From contig JAAVLL010000001.1 in NCBI GenBank assembly GCA_012103035.1, positions 594,501 through 658,500 on the forward strand: a DNA stretch of 64,000 nucleotides. The letters are read 5' to 3'. The notes under the pieces are model-generated. The model did not search any database. It was not told the DNA's origin and was given only the letters and a program-made list of their open reading frames with translations. The position numbers were made by a program, and so were the translations under genes. Source of the DNA: Brucella oryzae. GTDB taxonomy: Bacteria > Pseudomonadota > Alphaproteobacteria > Rhizobiales > Rhizobiaceae. Of this stretch, positions 27,802 through 37,691 are shown in pieces (position 1 is the first letter of the stretch; every line of letters begins with the position of its first letter).

Positions 27802-28031
27802 AATGTTCGTATCCACCAGTCGGATTATGCTCTTATCTGCTCTGTTCCTTACTTCTCCGCAACGGGTCGCGCAATCACGAACAGGTGTCGTTTTCGGCTG
27901 CGCCGTAGGTCTTTCGTCGTGCCTTCTGTGTATTGTGTTGATTTGAACCGATTTTACGGCCGAAGATGGTTCAAATGCCGATCTCTATACTCTAGGAAGT
28001 GATAAAGAGGGATTGGCAGTTGAGGGGATGA

Positions 28032-28834
28032 ATGACTGACGATCAGCTTTTCTCCGTCAGGGCAAGGTCATTGCCGTGACGGGTGGGTCTTCGGGGTTGG
28101 GCCTCAGAATGGTCCATGTGCTGGCAGGGCATGGCGCGCGCGTGATTTCGATCTCGCGCACCCATGCAGGCGAAAGCATTTGCCCATCGGGTGGCGAAGT
28201 GCTGGAAATCATGGCGGATGTGACCCATCCGGATGAAATCATTCGCGCTTTCGACGAGGCCGAAACACGTTTCGGGCCGATAACGACGCTTTTCAACAAT
28301 GCCGGTGTCGCCCATATGGCACGCGCGCTCGACACAACCCGCGATATGCTTGAGCATATATTCGAGGTCAATGTCGCAGGCGCCTTTTTGTGGCGCAGGA
28401 GGCTGCGCGCCGCATGATCGAGCGCGGCGCGGGCGGTTCCATCGTGAACACGACCAGCATTCTGGGCGAGCGTCCGCAAAGGGGCCGCCGCTTATTGCAT
28501 GTCAAAGGCCTGCGTGACGCAGATGACGCGGGCACTGGCGCTGGAATGGGCGACCCACGATATTCGTGTCAATGCGATTTCACCGGGATGGTTTCCGACG
28601 CGAATCAATGAAGATCAGCACCTGCGGGGCTACTTCAAAGGGCGGAACCCGATGCGGCGCCTCGGCGAACCAGAGGATCTGGACGGGGTTGTGCTGATGC
28701 TGGCTTCCGATGCCAGCCGCTACATGACCGGCTCGATCATCACCGTGGATGGGGCACCAACTCTGACAGGGTTGGAAAGTTCCTTTGGTGGTTATTTCCC
28801 GCGTCGTGACTTGTATGACGGGATTTTTCTCTAG
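28032..28834 (+). CDS. Short-chain dehydrogenase/reductase (three frame breaks)
   Basis: Classical SDR of ~268 residues after restoring bases near 28056, 28392 and 28482. The pieces in order: TDDQLFSVQGK; cofactor loop VTGGSSGLGLRM (TGxxxGxG); LFNNAGVAHMAR (NNAG); SIVNTTSILGERPQRG (catalytic Ser); YCMSKACVTQM (YxxxK catalytic pair); NAISPGWFPTRIN; ASDASRYMTGSIITVDGA. Substrate unknown. Three breaks in 800 bp is the densest cluster in this part of the window. Convergent to nothing; ~220 bp downstream of the divergent amidotransferase start. Confidence 0.85.
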
Positions 28835-29136
28835 CGGGTGACGGTCTGGTGGTAGAATATCCACTTTGACTAATCTGGATTAATTCTCGTGAATGCGGAA
28901 ACTAACCTGCTCCTGTTCTCCTGTCGCCGGCATTTCAGTAATATTGGGACGATTAAAACATGAGTGCTTATGGTTGTAATTGCCGCGTGAAGGCTATGCG
29001 TCTGTGGTTATCCTTAAAAATATCTGAATACATCTTATGGTGGTTGTCATAACAGCTTGTGGTTTAATATCCCGAAAGATATTTTTAAGTCATTAGTGCG
29101 ATATTGCCTCCCCATATAAGGGATAGATGCATCGAT
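28835..29136. other. Intergenic region before the GGDEF-EAL gene
   Basis: Three hundred bases, AT-rich in its second half. Probably the promoter region of the GGDEF-EAL gene. No repeat family member, operator or small reading frame that I can support. Confidence 0.45.
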
Positions 29137-31433
29137 ATGTGGCAAAGCCGTAAACCTGAGATACCTGCAGATGTGCGGCTATCTTTTCTCAGAGCGCTGT
29201 ATGGCAATCGTACGACGCTCTGGTTCGGCCTGCTCGCGCACGTTGTAGCCTGCGTTGTCATCTATGTGAAAACCGATGACTGGCGCTATCTGGTCTTTGC
29301 TGGTGTCTTCGCGGTCATCGCCGTCGGTCGCATCTTCGACATGCACAAGTTCGATCAGGCAAAGCAGCAGTCACTGTCCCATGCCGATCTCGACCGGTGG
29401 GAAACGCGCTATCTGATCGGTGCATCCGCCGTCTGCCTGACCCTTGGCATGCTGTGCTTCTTCTCAAGCTATATATTGCGGGATTCATTCGCCGAACTCG
29501 CCAGTTTGACGGTGCTGCTTGCTTCGGTCGTATCCATTGTGGGCCGCAATTATGCGTCGGCGAAAGCCGTTATCCTGATGTCGGCCTGCACGCTCATTCC
29601 GGTTCTGGCCGGACTCATTCTGGCGGGGACGCCGTTTCACGTCATCATCGGCCTGCTGCTGATCCCCTATTTCCTGTCCAACATCCAGATGGCCAACGGC
29701 CTGCGCGAGTTTCTCTTTGCCGCGGTCATGGGCAAACGGCGCTTGTCCATCGTGGCCGGGCGTTTCGATGCGGCGCTCAACAACATGCCGCAGGGCCTTT
29801 TGATGTTCGACAGCCAGCAGCGCATTGCAGTCATCAACAACAAGGCCAAGGCGATGCTGCAGATCGCCGAGCACACAAAGCTGCATGGCCGCAAGCTCGA
29901 CGTTCTTCTGCGCTATTGCGCCAAGAAGGACTGTTTCCGCAGAACGACCTGAAAAATGTGTATATGCGCATGCAGGACCTCTTGCTCGGCAAGCGAACGC
30001 GCGACATTTTCCAGCTTTCCAACCAGCGTTATATTGAATGTATCGGCAATCAGACCCTCAATGAAGGGGCGGTTCTGATGTTCGAGGACGTGACGCAGCG
30101 CGTGGAAGCGGAAGCGCGCATTCAGCATATGGCGCGTTATGACGGCCTGACAGGGCTGCCAAACCGCAATTATTTCGAAACCCTGGTGCGATCCATGCGC
30201 TCCCATCAGCAACCGGGTACGAAGGCCGCTCTCATCGTCATCGACATCAATCATTTCAAGCATGTCAACGATACATTGGGGCATCATACAGGCGACGTGC
30301 TGCTGCGCCTGTTTGCAGAGCGGCTTAATTCGCTTGATCCGCAACGTTTCATCGCGTCGCGTTTCGGCGGTGACGAGTTTGTGGTGTTCGTCTTCAACCT
30401 GCGCAGCGACACCGAAGTTACGGGCGTGATGGAACACATCATGGCCGTTGTGACCGGTGTTTACGATCTCGACGGCGATCAGGTCCATATCGATATCAGT
30501 GCGGGCATCGCGATCGAGGATGTCGAACGATGCGATGTCGGCAGCATGCACATCAGTGCGGATCTGGCGCTCTACGAGGCCAAAAGCAAGGAAGACAAAC
30601 CCTGGTCTATCTTCATCGATGCGATGGACACAAAATATCGCGGGCGTCAGAAACTCAAAGCCGATTTGCGGCTTGCCATCGATCACGGCGAGATCAAGGT
30701 CGTCTATCAGCCCATCGTCAGCGCGCAGTCCCTGCGCGTTGTCGCATGTGAAGCGCTGGCGCGATGGGAGCACCCCGAGCTTGGTTTCGTGCCGCCGACC
30801 GAGTTCATTCCGCTTGCGGAAGAGATGGGTATCATAACCGACATTACCCGCTTCATGCTGGAGCAAGCTTGTACGGACTGTCTGTCATGGGGTGACCGGA
30901 TCGGCGTTTCCGTCAACCTTTCGGCCATCGATCTGAAGAGCAACGATATTGCCCGCGATATTGCGAATGCCTTGCAGAAATCGGGGCTTCCGGCGCATCG
31001 TCTTGAAGTGGAAGTGACGGAAAGCGCGATCATCTCGGACCGCAACAAAACCTCAATGGTGCTGCAGCGCCTCAAGAATGCCGGGATCAATATCGCGCTC
31101 GACGATTTCGGAACCGGCTATTCCAGCCTCAGCTATCTCAATACATTGCCATTGACCAAGGTGAAGGTGGATCGTTCCTTCGTGCGCGATATTACCAGCG
31201 ACCGGCGGTCGCTGATGTTGCTTCGCGGCGTCACCCAGCTTTCGCACGAGCTGGGGCTGGGCGTCACGGTTGAGGGCGTCGAAACCGAGGAGCAGCTTGC
31301 GCTGATCCGTGTGGCTGCTGGGGCCGATCTCGTTCAGGGCTATCTTCTTGGTATGCCGGTGCCTGTGGAAGCGATCAGTGCGATGACCGCCAAGGCTGCA
31401 TCGCGGCGTGATGGCGGGCGAACCGTGGCTTGA
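29137..31433 (+). CDS. Membrane-bound GGDEF-EAL cyclic-di-GMP enzyme (frame break near 29930)
   Basis: About 765 residues. The N-terminal ~190 residues hold five or six helices (LWFGLLAHVVACVVIYV, YLVFAGVFAVIAVGRIF, VCLTLGMLCFFSSYIL, VIIGLLLIPYFLS). A PAS-like region follows (FDAALNNMPQGLLMFD), where one G is lost (CAKKGLFPQN). The GGDEF domain has RFGGDEFVVF intact. Its allosteric RxxD site is not obvious. The EAL domain has CEALARWEHP, SVNLSAID, LDDFGTGYSSLSYLN, KVDRSFV and VEGVETEE, so all metal/catalytic residues for phosphodiesterase activity appear present. Both activities are therefore possible. Start ATG 29137; an upstream TTG start is possible. Confidence 0.93.
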
Positions 31434-31501
31434 GTTCCAGGGATTGCTCGATTGCGAACTTCAGTGCAGTTCTCAAAATGAACGCCTGTTTTCAATTAAG
31501 G

Positions 31502-31546
31502 CAAAATCGTGAAACGGCTCAAAACTGTGGGTATTTCACGATTTTG
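31502..31546. repeat. 13-bp inverted repeat between the GGDEF-EAL and acyltransferase genes
   Basis: CAAAATCGTGAAA and TTTCACGATTTTG are perfect 13-bp arms around 19 bases. It lies ~70 bp after the GGDEF-EAL stop and ~150 bp before the next start. It may be a transcription terminator (though there is no U-run), a processing site or a dyad operator for the downstream gene. Confidence 0.6.
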
Positions 31547-31697
31547 GGAGGATGTATTGACGCAAAAGCCGCTTCAATTGTGGTTACGAAATGTCGATTA
31601 CGTGGCGATAAGATGTTGCCACACCAACTTATATCTTTACACACTGATAAAGGCGCCTATTCTGCGCACTGATTTGCGGGTGCGGAAAATCGATTGC

Positions 31698-32444
31698 ATG
31701 ACGAATACAGCTGCTACAGGCGATAAACCGCCATTGTCCAATTTTGCGCGACAGCTGTTGCAGTTTCTCGATCGGGTGGAGTATCGCCGCATCGTTCACG
31801 CAGAAGACCTCGAGGAAATCGGTCGTCTGCGTTACCGTTCCTATCGTACGCGCAATGTCATGCATGAGGCGGAAGTGCCGTCCATCGTGGATGATATCGA
31901 CCGCGACAGCCACGCCTTCGTCTATGGCGTGCATGTGGATGGGCAACTCGTCAGCACGCTGCGCATTCATCACATCACGCCCGATCATCGGCGCGGCACG
32001 AGCTATGCGCTGTTCCCCGATATTCTCGATCCGTTGCTCAATAGCGGCATGCATTTTGTCGATCCGACACGTTTTGCCGCCGATCCGGAGCTTTTGAGCG
32101 AATATCCGGCCATTCCCTATATAACGCTGCGCATCGCGGCGATGGCGTCGGAATTTTTCGCGGCGGATCAATGCCTTGCCTCGGTAAAGCCGGAGCATAT
32201 GGCCTTCTATAAACGTATCTTCGGCACCTCCGTCATGGCCGATGCGCGCGAACATGAGGGCTATGGAATCAGGGTCGGGCTTGGCGCCGCTCCGATCCGC
32301 AATATTCGCGATGCGGTGGCCGTGCGCTTTCCGTTTTTCAAGTCGCAGCCGCATGAACGCCGCGCCATGTTTGCCGATATGCGTGGCAGTTCGGTGCCGC
32401 TGACAATCCTGCCGACGGCGAAATATACTGGCCTCGGCGTCTAA
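31698..32444 (+). CDS. FeeM/LuxI-like N-acyl amino acid (or autoinducer-type) synthase
   Basis: 248 residues from ATG 31698; the frame is open further upstream but without a better start. GNAT-fold acyl transferase of the LuxI/FeeM kind: RLRYRSYRTRNV (conserved Arg/Tyr N-terminal motif), IDRDSHAFVYGVHVDGQLVS, TLRIHHITPD (strand 4), FVDPTRFAADPELL (the E/D-R-F motif), ITLRIAAMASEFFAADQCLA and SVKPEHMAFYKRIFG. Such enzymes move fatty acyl chains from acyl-ACP to an amino acid or to S-adenosylmethionine. The C-terminal ~40 residues are an extension. Substrate cannot be read from sequence. Frame intact, no partner luxR nearby. Confidence 0.75.
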   Translation: MTNTAATGDKPPLSNFARQLLQFLDRVEYRRIVHAEDLEEIGRLRYRSYRTRNVMHEAEVPSIVDDIDRDSHAFVYGVHVDGQLVSTLRIHHITPDHRRGTSYALFPDILDPLLNSGMHFVDPTRFAADPELLSEYPAIPYITLRIAAMASEFFAADQCLASVKPEHMAFYKRIFGTSVMADAREHEGYGIRVGLGAAPIRNIRDAVAVRFPFFKSQPHERRAMFADMRGSSVPLTILPTAKYTGLGV

Positions 32445-32661
32445 GAATCTAAAAACATCGCCGGATATTAAACAATTAAATGTAGCCAGAGGGGTGGTTT
32501 CGCTTTACGAAGACTGCGGAACCGCTTCTGCGGAGAGGGTAGCTGCGACGAAAAGCCTTGCTGTCAATGCATGGGTTTGTTCGGTCGCACATTGAAGATT
32601 ACAGTTATTTTCGCTTAACATGACGGTGTATGGGCGGAAATTCTGAATGGGTGGAACTAAA

Positions 32662-32882
32662 ATGGCAGAACATCATACAACGGCTCCGGCTGAACTTGGC
32701 GCACCGATGGACTATGCTGAGCATGAGAAAACTTATGCCGGTTTTGCGGGCCTGGTTAAATGGGCCACGGTGACGCTCGTTGCCCTTATGATTGCCATGG
32801 CGTTCGGCTTTTTGTTGGTGGTTTCTTCTCCGCGACCGTTCTTTTCATTCTAGTCTGCGTCGCTGCCTGGTTCATTCTCTAG
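32662..32882 (+). CDS. aa3-type cytochrome c oxidase subunit IV-like small membrane protein (frame break near 32812)
   Basis: AEHHTTAPAELGAPMDYAEH and EKTYAGFAGLVKWATVTLVA match the small alphaproteobacterial COX4 family (COX4_pro_2). As given the frame ends early; one T missing from the T-run near 32812 restores GFFVGGFFSATVLFILVCVA and stop TAG 32880-32882, 73 residues with a helical hairpin. In Rhizobiales this gene often precedes pntA, as here. A ~230-bp spacer separates them. Confidence 0.85.
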
Positions 32883-33111
32883 CGCATCCTTTCGCTGCCG
32901 GATGAAGTCATCCGACAGCGCACCGATGCAGCACAGAAACTGCTGAACCGGGATTAACCCGCACGATTTGATCGAATGCCTTGGCATGGGTTACCGTGCC
33001 GAGGGTTTATGCATGTCTGTATCTTAGTCTATTTTGACGAGCCTCTCCGACGCTCGCATTTGTGCATGACCGGGATCAAACCCGGAAGAACGCCACGAAA
33101 GGGAAACCAGT

Positions 33112-34428
33112 TTGGCCCAGACGTTATTTATCCCGAAAGAGAGTGACCCCAGCGAGACCCGCGTTGCGGCATCGGCGGAGACGGTGAAGAAATTCATCGC
33201 GCTCGGTTTCGATGTCGTCGTGGAAAAAGGCGCAGGCGAGAAATCGCGCATCCCTGATGCCGAATTCACGGCGGCAGGCGCAGGATCGGCACGGCGGCGG
33301 ATGCCAAAACAGCGGATGTCATCCTCAAGGTGCGCCGTCCGGTCGATGCGGAACTGAAATTGTATAAGTCGGGCGCGGCCCTTTTCGCCATGCTGGATCC
33401 CTATGGTCATGAAGATGCGGTGGCGGCGCTCGCCAAGGCTGGAATTTCGGCTTTCACCATGGAATTCATGCCGCGCATCACCCGTGCGCAGGTCATGGAC
33501 GTGCTGTCGTCGCAGGCAAATCTTGCCGGTTATCAGGCGGTGATCGACGCGGCGGAAGTCTATGATCGCGCCATGCCGATGATGATGACGGCGGCGGGTA
33601 CGGTTCCAGCCGCCAAGGTTTTCGTGATGGGGGCAGGCGTTGCCGGTCTTCAGGCGATTGCGACCGCGCGCCGTCTCGGCGCTGTCGTGACGGCAACCGA
33701 CGTTCGCCCGGCGGCCAGGAACAGGTCGCCTCGCTCGGTGCGAAATTCATCGCGGTCGAGGATGACGAGTTCAAGGCGGCGGAAACCTCCGGCGGTTACG
33801 CCAAAGAAATGTCGAAGGAATATCAGGCGAAGCAGGCCGCACTCGTTGCCGACCATATCGCCAAGCAGGATATCGTCATCACCACAGCGCTCATTCCGGG
33901 CCGTCCGGCGCCGCGTCTGGTGTCCAAGGAAATGGTCGCTTCCATGCGTCCGGGTTCCGTGCTGGTCGATCTCGCGGTCGAGCGCGGCGGCAATGTCGAA
34001 GGCGCTGTCGCCGGTCAGATCGCTGACGTGAACGGCGTCAGGATTGTCGGGCATCTGAACGTTTCGGGCCGTATCGCGGCGAGCGCCTCGCAGCTTTATG
34101 CGCGCAACCTGATCGCCTTCGTCGAAACGCTGGTCGACAAGGAAGCCAAGGTTCTGAAAATCGACCCGGAAGAAGAGCTGGTCAAGGCCACGCTTCTGAC
34201 CCATCAGGGCAAGATCTTGCATCCGGCGTTCGCCAAGGCTGAGACAGCAGCGGCTCCGGCTGCTGTTGAAAAGGCTGCAGCCAAAGGCTGCGCCGAAATC
34301 GAAAGCCGAGAAACCGACGGCAAAGGCAGCTGCACCCAAGGCGACTGCAAAGCCCGCGAAAAAGTACCCGCAAAAGCCGCGAAGACCCCGTCTTCCCCAA
34401 AACTCCAGCTGATGGAGGAGAGGCATAA
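33112..34428 (+). CDS. pntA: NAD(P) transhydrogenase subunit alpha part 1, PntAA (several frame breaks)
   Basis: Soluble NAD(H)-binding domain I of the proton-translocating transhydrogenase, which makes NADPH from NADH using the proton gradient. Start TTG 33112 with AAGGGAAA upstream. [19 protein letters not shown] is the alanine-dehydrogenase-like N-terminus. [21 protein letters not shown] is the NAD-binding GxGxx[21 protein letters not shown] and [16 protein letters not shown] follow. Bases are lost near 33282 and 33718. The Ala/Lys/Pro-rich tail ([19 protein letters not shown]) needs three further corrections after 34283, so its sequence and the TAA at 34426 (overlapping the next ATG) are inferred. 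Confidence 0.9.
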
Positions 34429-34862
34429 TGGCCGATACAAATCTCGACAAAGCCCTTGAGGGCCTTAATCAGGCTGTGGACGCCGTGCGTCAGGCCGCTG
34501 AAAATGCGGGCGGTCTGGGTGATGCTGCGGCTGCTGCCGCGCATGCCGCGTCAGGCGGTGCGATCGATCCGTTCGTGTTCCGCTTTGCTATTTTCATCCT
34601 GTCGATCTTCGTGGGCTATTACGTGGTGTGGTCGGTCACGCCCGCACTGCACACGCCGCTGATGGCCGTTACCAACGCCATTTCCTCGGTGATCGTGGTG
34701 GGCGCGCTTCTGGCCGTCGGTCTTTCGCTTTCCGGCTGGGCAACCGGCTTCGGCTTCATTGCGCTCATTCTGGCGAGCGTCAACATTTTCGGCGGCTTTC
34801 TGGTCACCCAGCGCATGCTCGCCATGTACAAGAAAAAGAAAAGTGAGGCTGAACCATTATGA
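34428..34862 (+). CDS. pntAB: NAD(P) transhydrogenase subunit alpha part 2, PntAB
   Basis: 144 residues, intact. A polar Ala-rich N-terminus ([20 protein letters not shown]) precedes four transmembrane helices ([60 protein letters not shown]), part of membrane domain II. The split of alpha into two genes is usual in alphaproteobacteria. The last four bases overlap the ATG of pntB (34859), so all three subunits are translationally coupled. The C-terminus is basic ([10 protein letters not shown]). Confidence 0.95.
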   Translation: MADTNLDKALEGLNQAVDAVRQAAENAGGLGDAAAAAAHAASGGAIDPFVFRFAIFILSIFVGYYVVWSVTPALHTPLMAVTNAISSVIVVGALLAVGLSLSGWATGFGFIALILASVNIFGGFLVTQRMLAMYKKKKSEAEPL

Positions 34863-36254
34863 GCGTTAATCTCGCAGCCTTCCTTTATCTCGTCTCCGGC
34901 GTGCTGTTCATTCTGGCTGCGCGGCCTGTCGCATCCGACGACCAGCCGTCAGGGCAATATGTACGGCATGATTGGTATGGCGATTTCCATCGTCACCACG
35001 CTTCTGCTGGCGCGTCCGAGCTTCGGCGGTCTGGTTCTGATCGTCGTCGGCATCGCCATTGGCGGCGGTATCGGTGCGGTCATCGCGCGCCGCATCGCCA
35101 TGACGGCCATGCCGCAGCTTGTCGCCGCCTTCCACTCGCTGATCGGTCTTGCCGCCGTTCTGGTGGCAGCTGCCGCGCTTTACTCGCCGCATTCCTTCGG
35201 GATTGGCGAAGTGGGCCAGATCCACGGTCAGGCGCTCGTTGAAATGTCGCTGGGCGTTGCCATTGGTGCCATCACCTTCACCGGCTCGATCATCGCCTTT
35301 CTCGCTTGACGGTCGCATGTCGGGCAAGCCGATCATGCTGCCGGGTCGTCACGTCATCAATGCGGCTCTGGCTGCAGCCATCGTGCTGCTGATCGTCGTG
35401 CTCACGAACACCGAAAGCCATTTCGTGTTCTGGCTGATCGTGCTTCTGGCGCTGGTCTTCGGCGTTCTCATCATCGTTCCGATTGGCGGCGCGGACATGC
35501 CGGTGGTCGTTTCGATGCTGAACTCCTATTCCGGCTGGGCAGCGGCAGGCATCGGCTTCACGCTCGGCAATCTGGCGCTCATCATCACCGGCGCGCTGGT
35601 GGGGTCGTCGGGTGCGATCCTGTCCTACATCATGTGCAGGGCATGAACCGCTCGTTCATCTCGGTCATTCTCGGCGGCTTTGGCGGCGATACATCCGGCG
35701 GTCCGGCTGGCGAGGTCGAACAGCGCCCGGTCAAGCAGGGTTCTGCCGACGATGCGGCCTTCATCATGAAGAACGCGTCCAAGGTCATCATCGTGCCGGG
35801 CTACGGCATGGCGGTGGCGCAGGCCCAGCACGCGCTGCGTGAAATGGCCGACAAGCTGAAGGCCGAAGGCGTTGAAGTGAAATACGCCATCCATCCTGTG
35901 GCCGGTCGTATGCCGGGTCATATGAACGTGCTTCTGGCCGAGGCCAACGTGCCTTACGATGAAGTGTTCGAGCTGGAAGACATCAATTCGGAATTCGCGC
36001 AGGCCGATGTTGCCTTCGTGATCGGCGCGAATGACGTCACCAATCCGGCGGCGAAGACCGATCCGAAGTCACCGATCTTCGGCATGCCGATCCTCGATGT
36101 CGACAAGGCCGGCACGGTTCTGTTCATCAAGCGCGGCATGGGCTCCGGCTATGCGGGCGTGGAAAACGAACTCTTCTTCCGCGACAACACCATGATGCTC
36201 TTCGCCGACGCGAAGAAGATGGTGGAGAGCATTGTGAAGGCGTTGGATCATTAG
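34859..36254 (+). CDS. pntB: NAD(P) transhydrogenase subunit beta, PntB (three frame breaks)
   Basis: Membrane domain II and the NADP(H)-binding domain III. Restoring one base each near 34920, 35310 and 35632 gives ~465 aa. Membrane part: [60 protein letters not shown] (conserved His), [56 protein letters not shown]. Domain [75 protein letters not shown]. These are the NADP-site loops. Loss-of-function is unlikely, as all motifs are conserved across the breaks. Confidence 0.93.
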
Positions 36255-36261
36255 CCACGAT

Positions 36262-36291
36262 TTGAGCGCCGATCTGCAAATCGGCGCTCAA
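36262..36291. terminator. Hairpin after pntB (palindromic-repeat family)
   Basis: TTGAGCGCCGATCTGCAAAT and ATCGGCGCTCAA form a 12-bp stem with a 6-base loop 8 bp after the pntB stop. Likely ends pnt transcription although it lacks a clean U-run. It is a short member of the family at 15317 and 44232. It also marks the edge of the AT-rich segment. Confidence 0.6.
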
Positions 36292-36790
36292 ACGCTTGTC
36301 GCCTCCTCGTCCTGAACTGGATGAAGGCTGGAGTAGTTTAGGGGTAAGTCGACCGACGTGAAATAAGGGGGATAGGATTATCCTTCGAATAAAAGGATTT
36401 AAAACTCCGATATAGTTCAATAAGATAGAGGTGCACTCTAAGTAAAACTTATGAATAAAAACCTTATATTCTAGTATAATCGTACACCTGATGACCAGCC
36501 ATGGGGGCGTCTCCAAAAATCCAAATCCATTATATTTAAGCTAACGATTTCAACGGCTTGATCTGCTAATTTAGATGAAGGACGAGAGTACTACTGATGT
36601 AGCTGCTGCTCGGTTCTTTATAAGCCATATATCGGTTCCCTGCTGATTAGTAATTTTGCTGAGGCCATCCGATTACGCATTATAGCTTCATATAATACCA
36701 GCTTACGATGTCTGGCTGATATAGTATAAATCATGTGTTCTGAAGTTTATTAGCGTAATTTCAGATTTTATTTAAATTGTGGAGAAGGCT
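36292..36790. other. AT-rich non-coding leader of the orphan gene
   Basis: From ~36340 the base composition drops sharply in G+C and stays low to ~37620. No reading frame in this stretch looks coding. TATAATC-like and TTTATA-like boxes are frequent and cannot be ranked by eye. The region ends with GTGGAGAAGGCT, an excellent Shine-Dalgarno before ATG 36791. No integrase, tRNA or obvious attachment repeat was found at either edge. Confidence 0.55.
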
Positions 36791-37616
36791 ATGAGTATAA
36801 TTAATGAGTCAAACGCAGAATTCTGTAATGCTTTAAATAAATATCACTACGTTTACAATTTAGCAGTAGGGGCTTCTCTTCCTGCTTGTGTAGTCAAGTA
36901 TGATGCAGGGGATTAAGGATAAGTATCAAGAATTTATAGGTAACTATAGCGGATATATTGAAGCTGAAAATGCATTAAATGCAGTCAATTCTCTTTTGTG
37001 GGGAAGTGATCAATCATTCGGGCCGACGCACTCGTTGCAGATAGATTACTCAATATTTTTATATAATGTATACTTAGTTAATAATCCTGGCGCAATCCCA
37101 AGTTCTATCATGCCTGGGGTCGGTGTAGCGCCAGGAGGGACTGCGCGTTTTGCTTTGTATAATCTAGGAACCCGTTTTGACGCTATAATGTCCCCTATAG
37201 AAACTGCGGTTTCCAGCTTTAACAAAGCTACATCCATGATCCAGCAATCAAGGTTCCCACTGTCCTCCTTGTTAACTAGTATATCGAGCCTTATCAGCTC
37301 TAGTCAGGTTGCTCCTTACGATGTTGCATGTATAGAGTCTTATCACGCAAAGCTTGTTGATTTAAATAAAAATATTCTTTTCTTGAGAAACTATGAAACA
37401 ACGATGAATAATATTAAACAAATTATTAAATCTGACATAGATAGTGCGAAACCGGTGTATGACAATATTAACAGATATTTTTCCGCTACTGATTATAGTG
37501 ATGCTTATTCAGAGGCGATTTCTTTGGGGATTCTTAAAGTTATGCAACAACATATTGATGTAATGAAGTCTTGTGGGGCAATCACGGGAACCTCGCCGTT
37601 TGGGGCAGAAAATTAA
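36791..37616 (+). CDS. Orphan protein in AT-rich segment, unknown function (frame break near 36907)
   Basis: The best start is ATG 36791, with GGAGAAGG just upstream. The first 41 codons (SIINESNAEFCNALNKYHYV ... ASLPACVVKYDAG) run into a stop, while the rest is open from 36900. One surplus G in the GGGG at 36907 joins them (YDAGIKDKYQEF), giving ~274 aa. No signal peptide or clear membrane helix. Contains a Gly/Pro patch (MPGVGVAPGGTARF), Ser-rich helices (SSLLTSISSLISSSQ) and three or four Cys. Codon use (AAT, ATA, TTA) is unlike all neighbours, suggesting recent acquisition. I recognise no family; an effector, toxin or phage-type protein are only possibilities. A terminator follows. Confidence 0.7.
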
Positions 37617-37639
37617 TGCATTTCAATTAAGAGGTTAAG

Positions 37640-37676
37640 GCTCCAAGAAGGGCGGCTTCCTGTCGCCCTTTTTGAG
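37640..37676 (+). terminator. Terminator of the orphan gene
   Basis: AAGGGCGGCTTCCTGTCGCCCTTTTTG: 7-bp GC stem and U-run, 30 bp after the stop. It marks the return to ordinary composition. Confidence 0.8.
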
Positions 37677-37691
37677 TTTATGGAACGGGCT

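Noticed and set aside
29900-29960. Programmed frameshift in the GGDEF-EAL gene
   Set aside because: No slippery heptamer plus structure was seen, and the break is one of ~50 of the same kind across unrelated genes.
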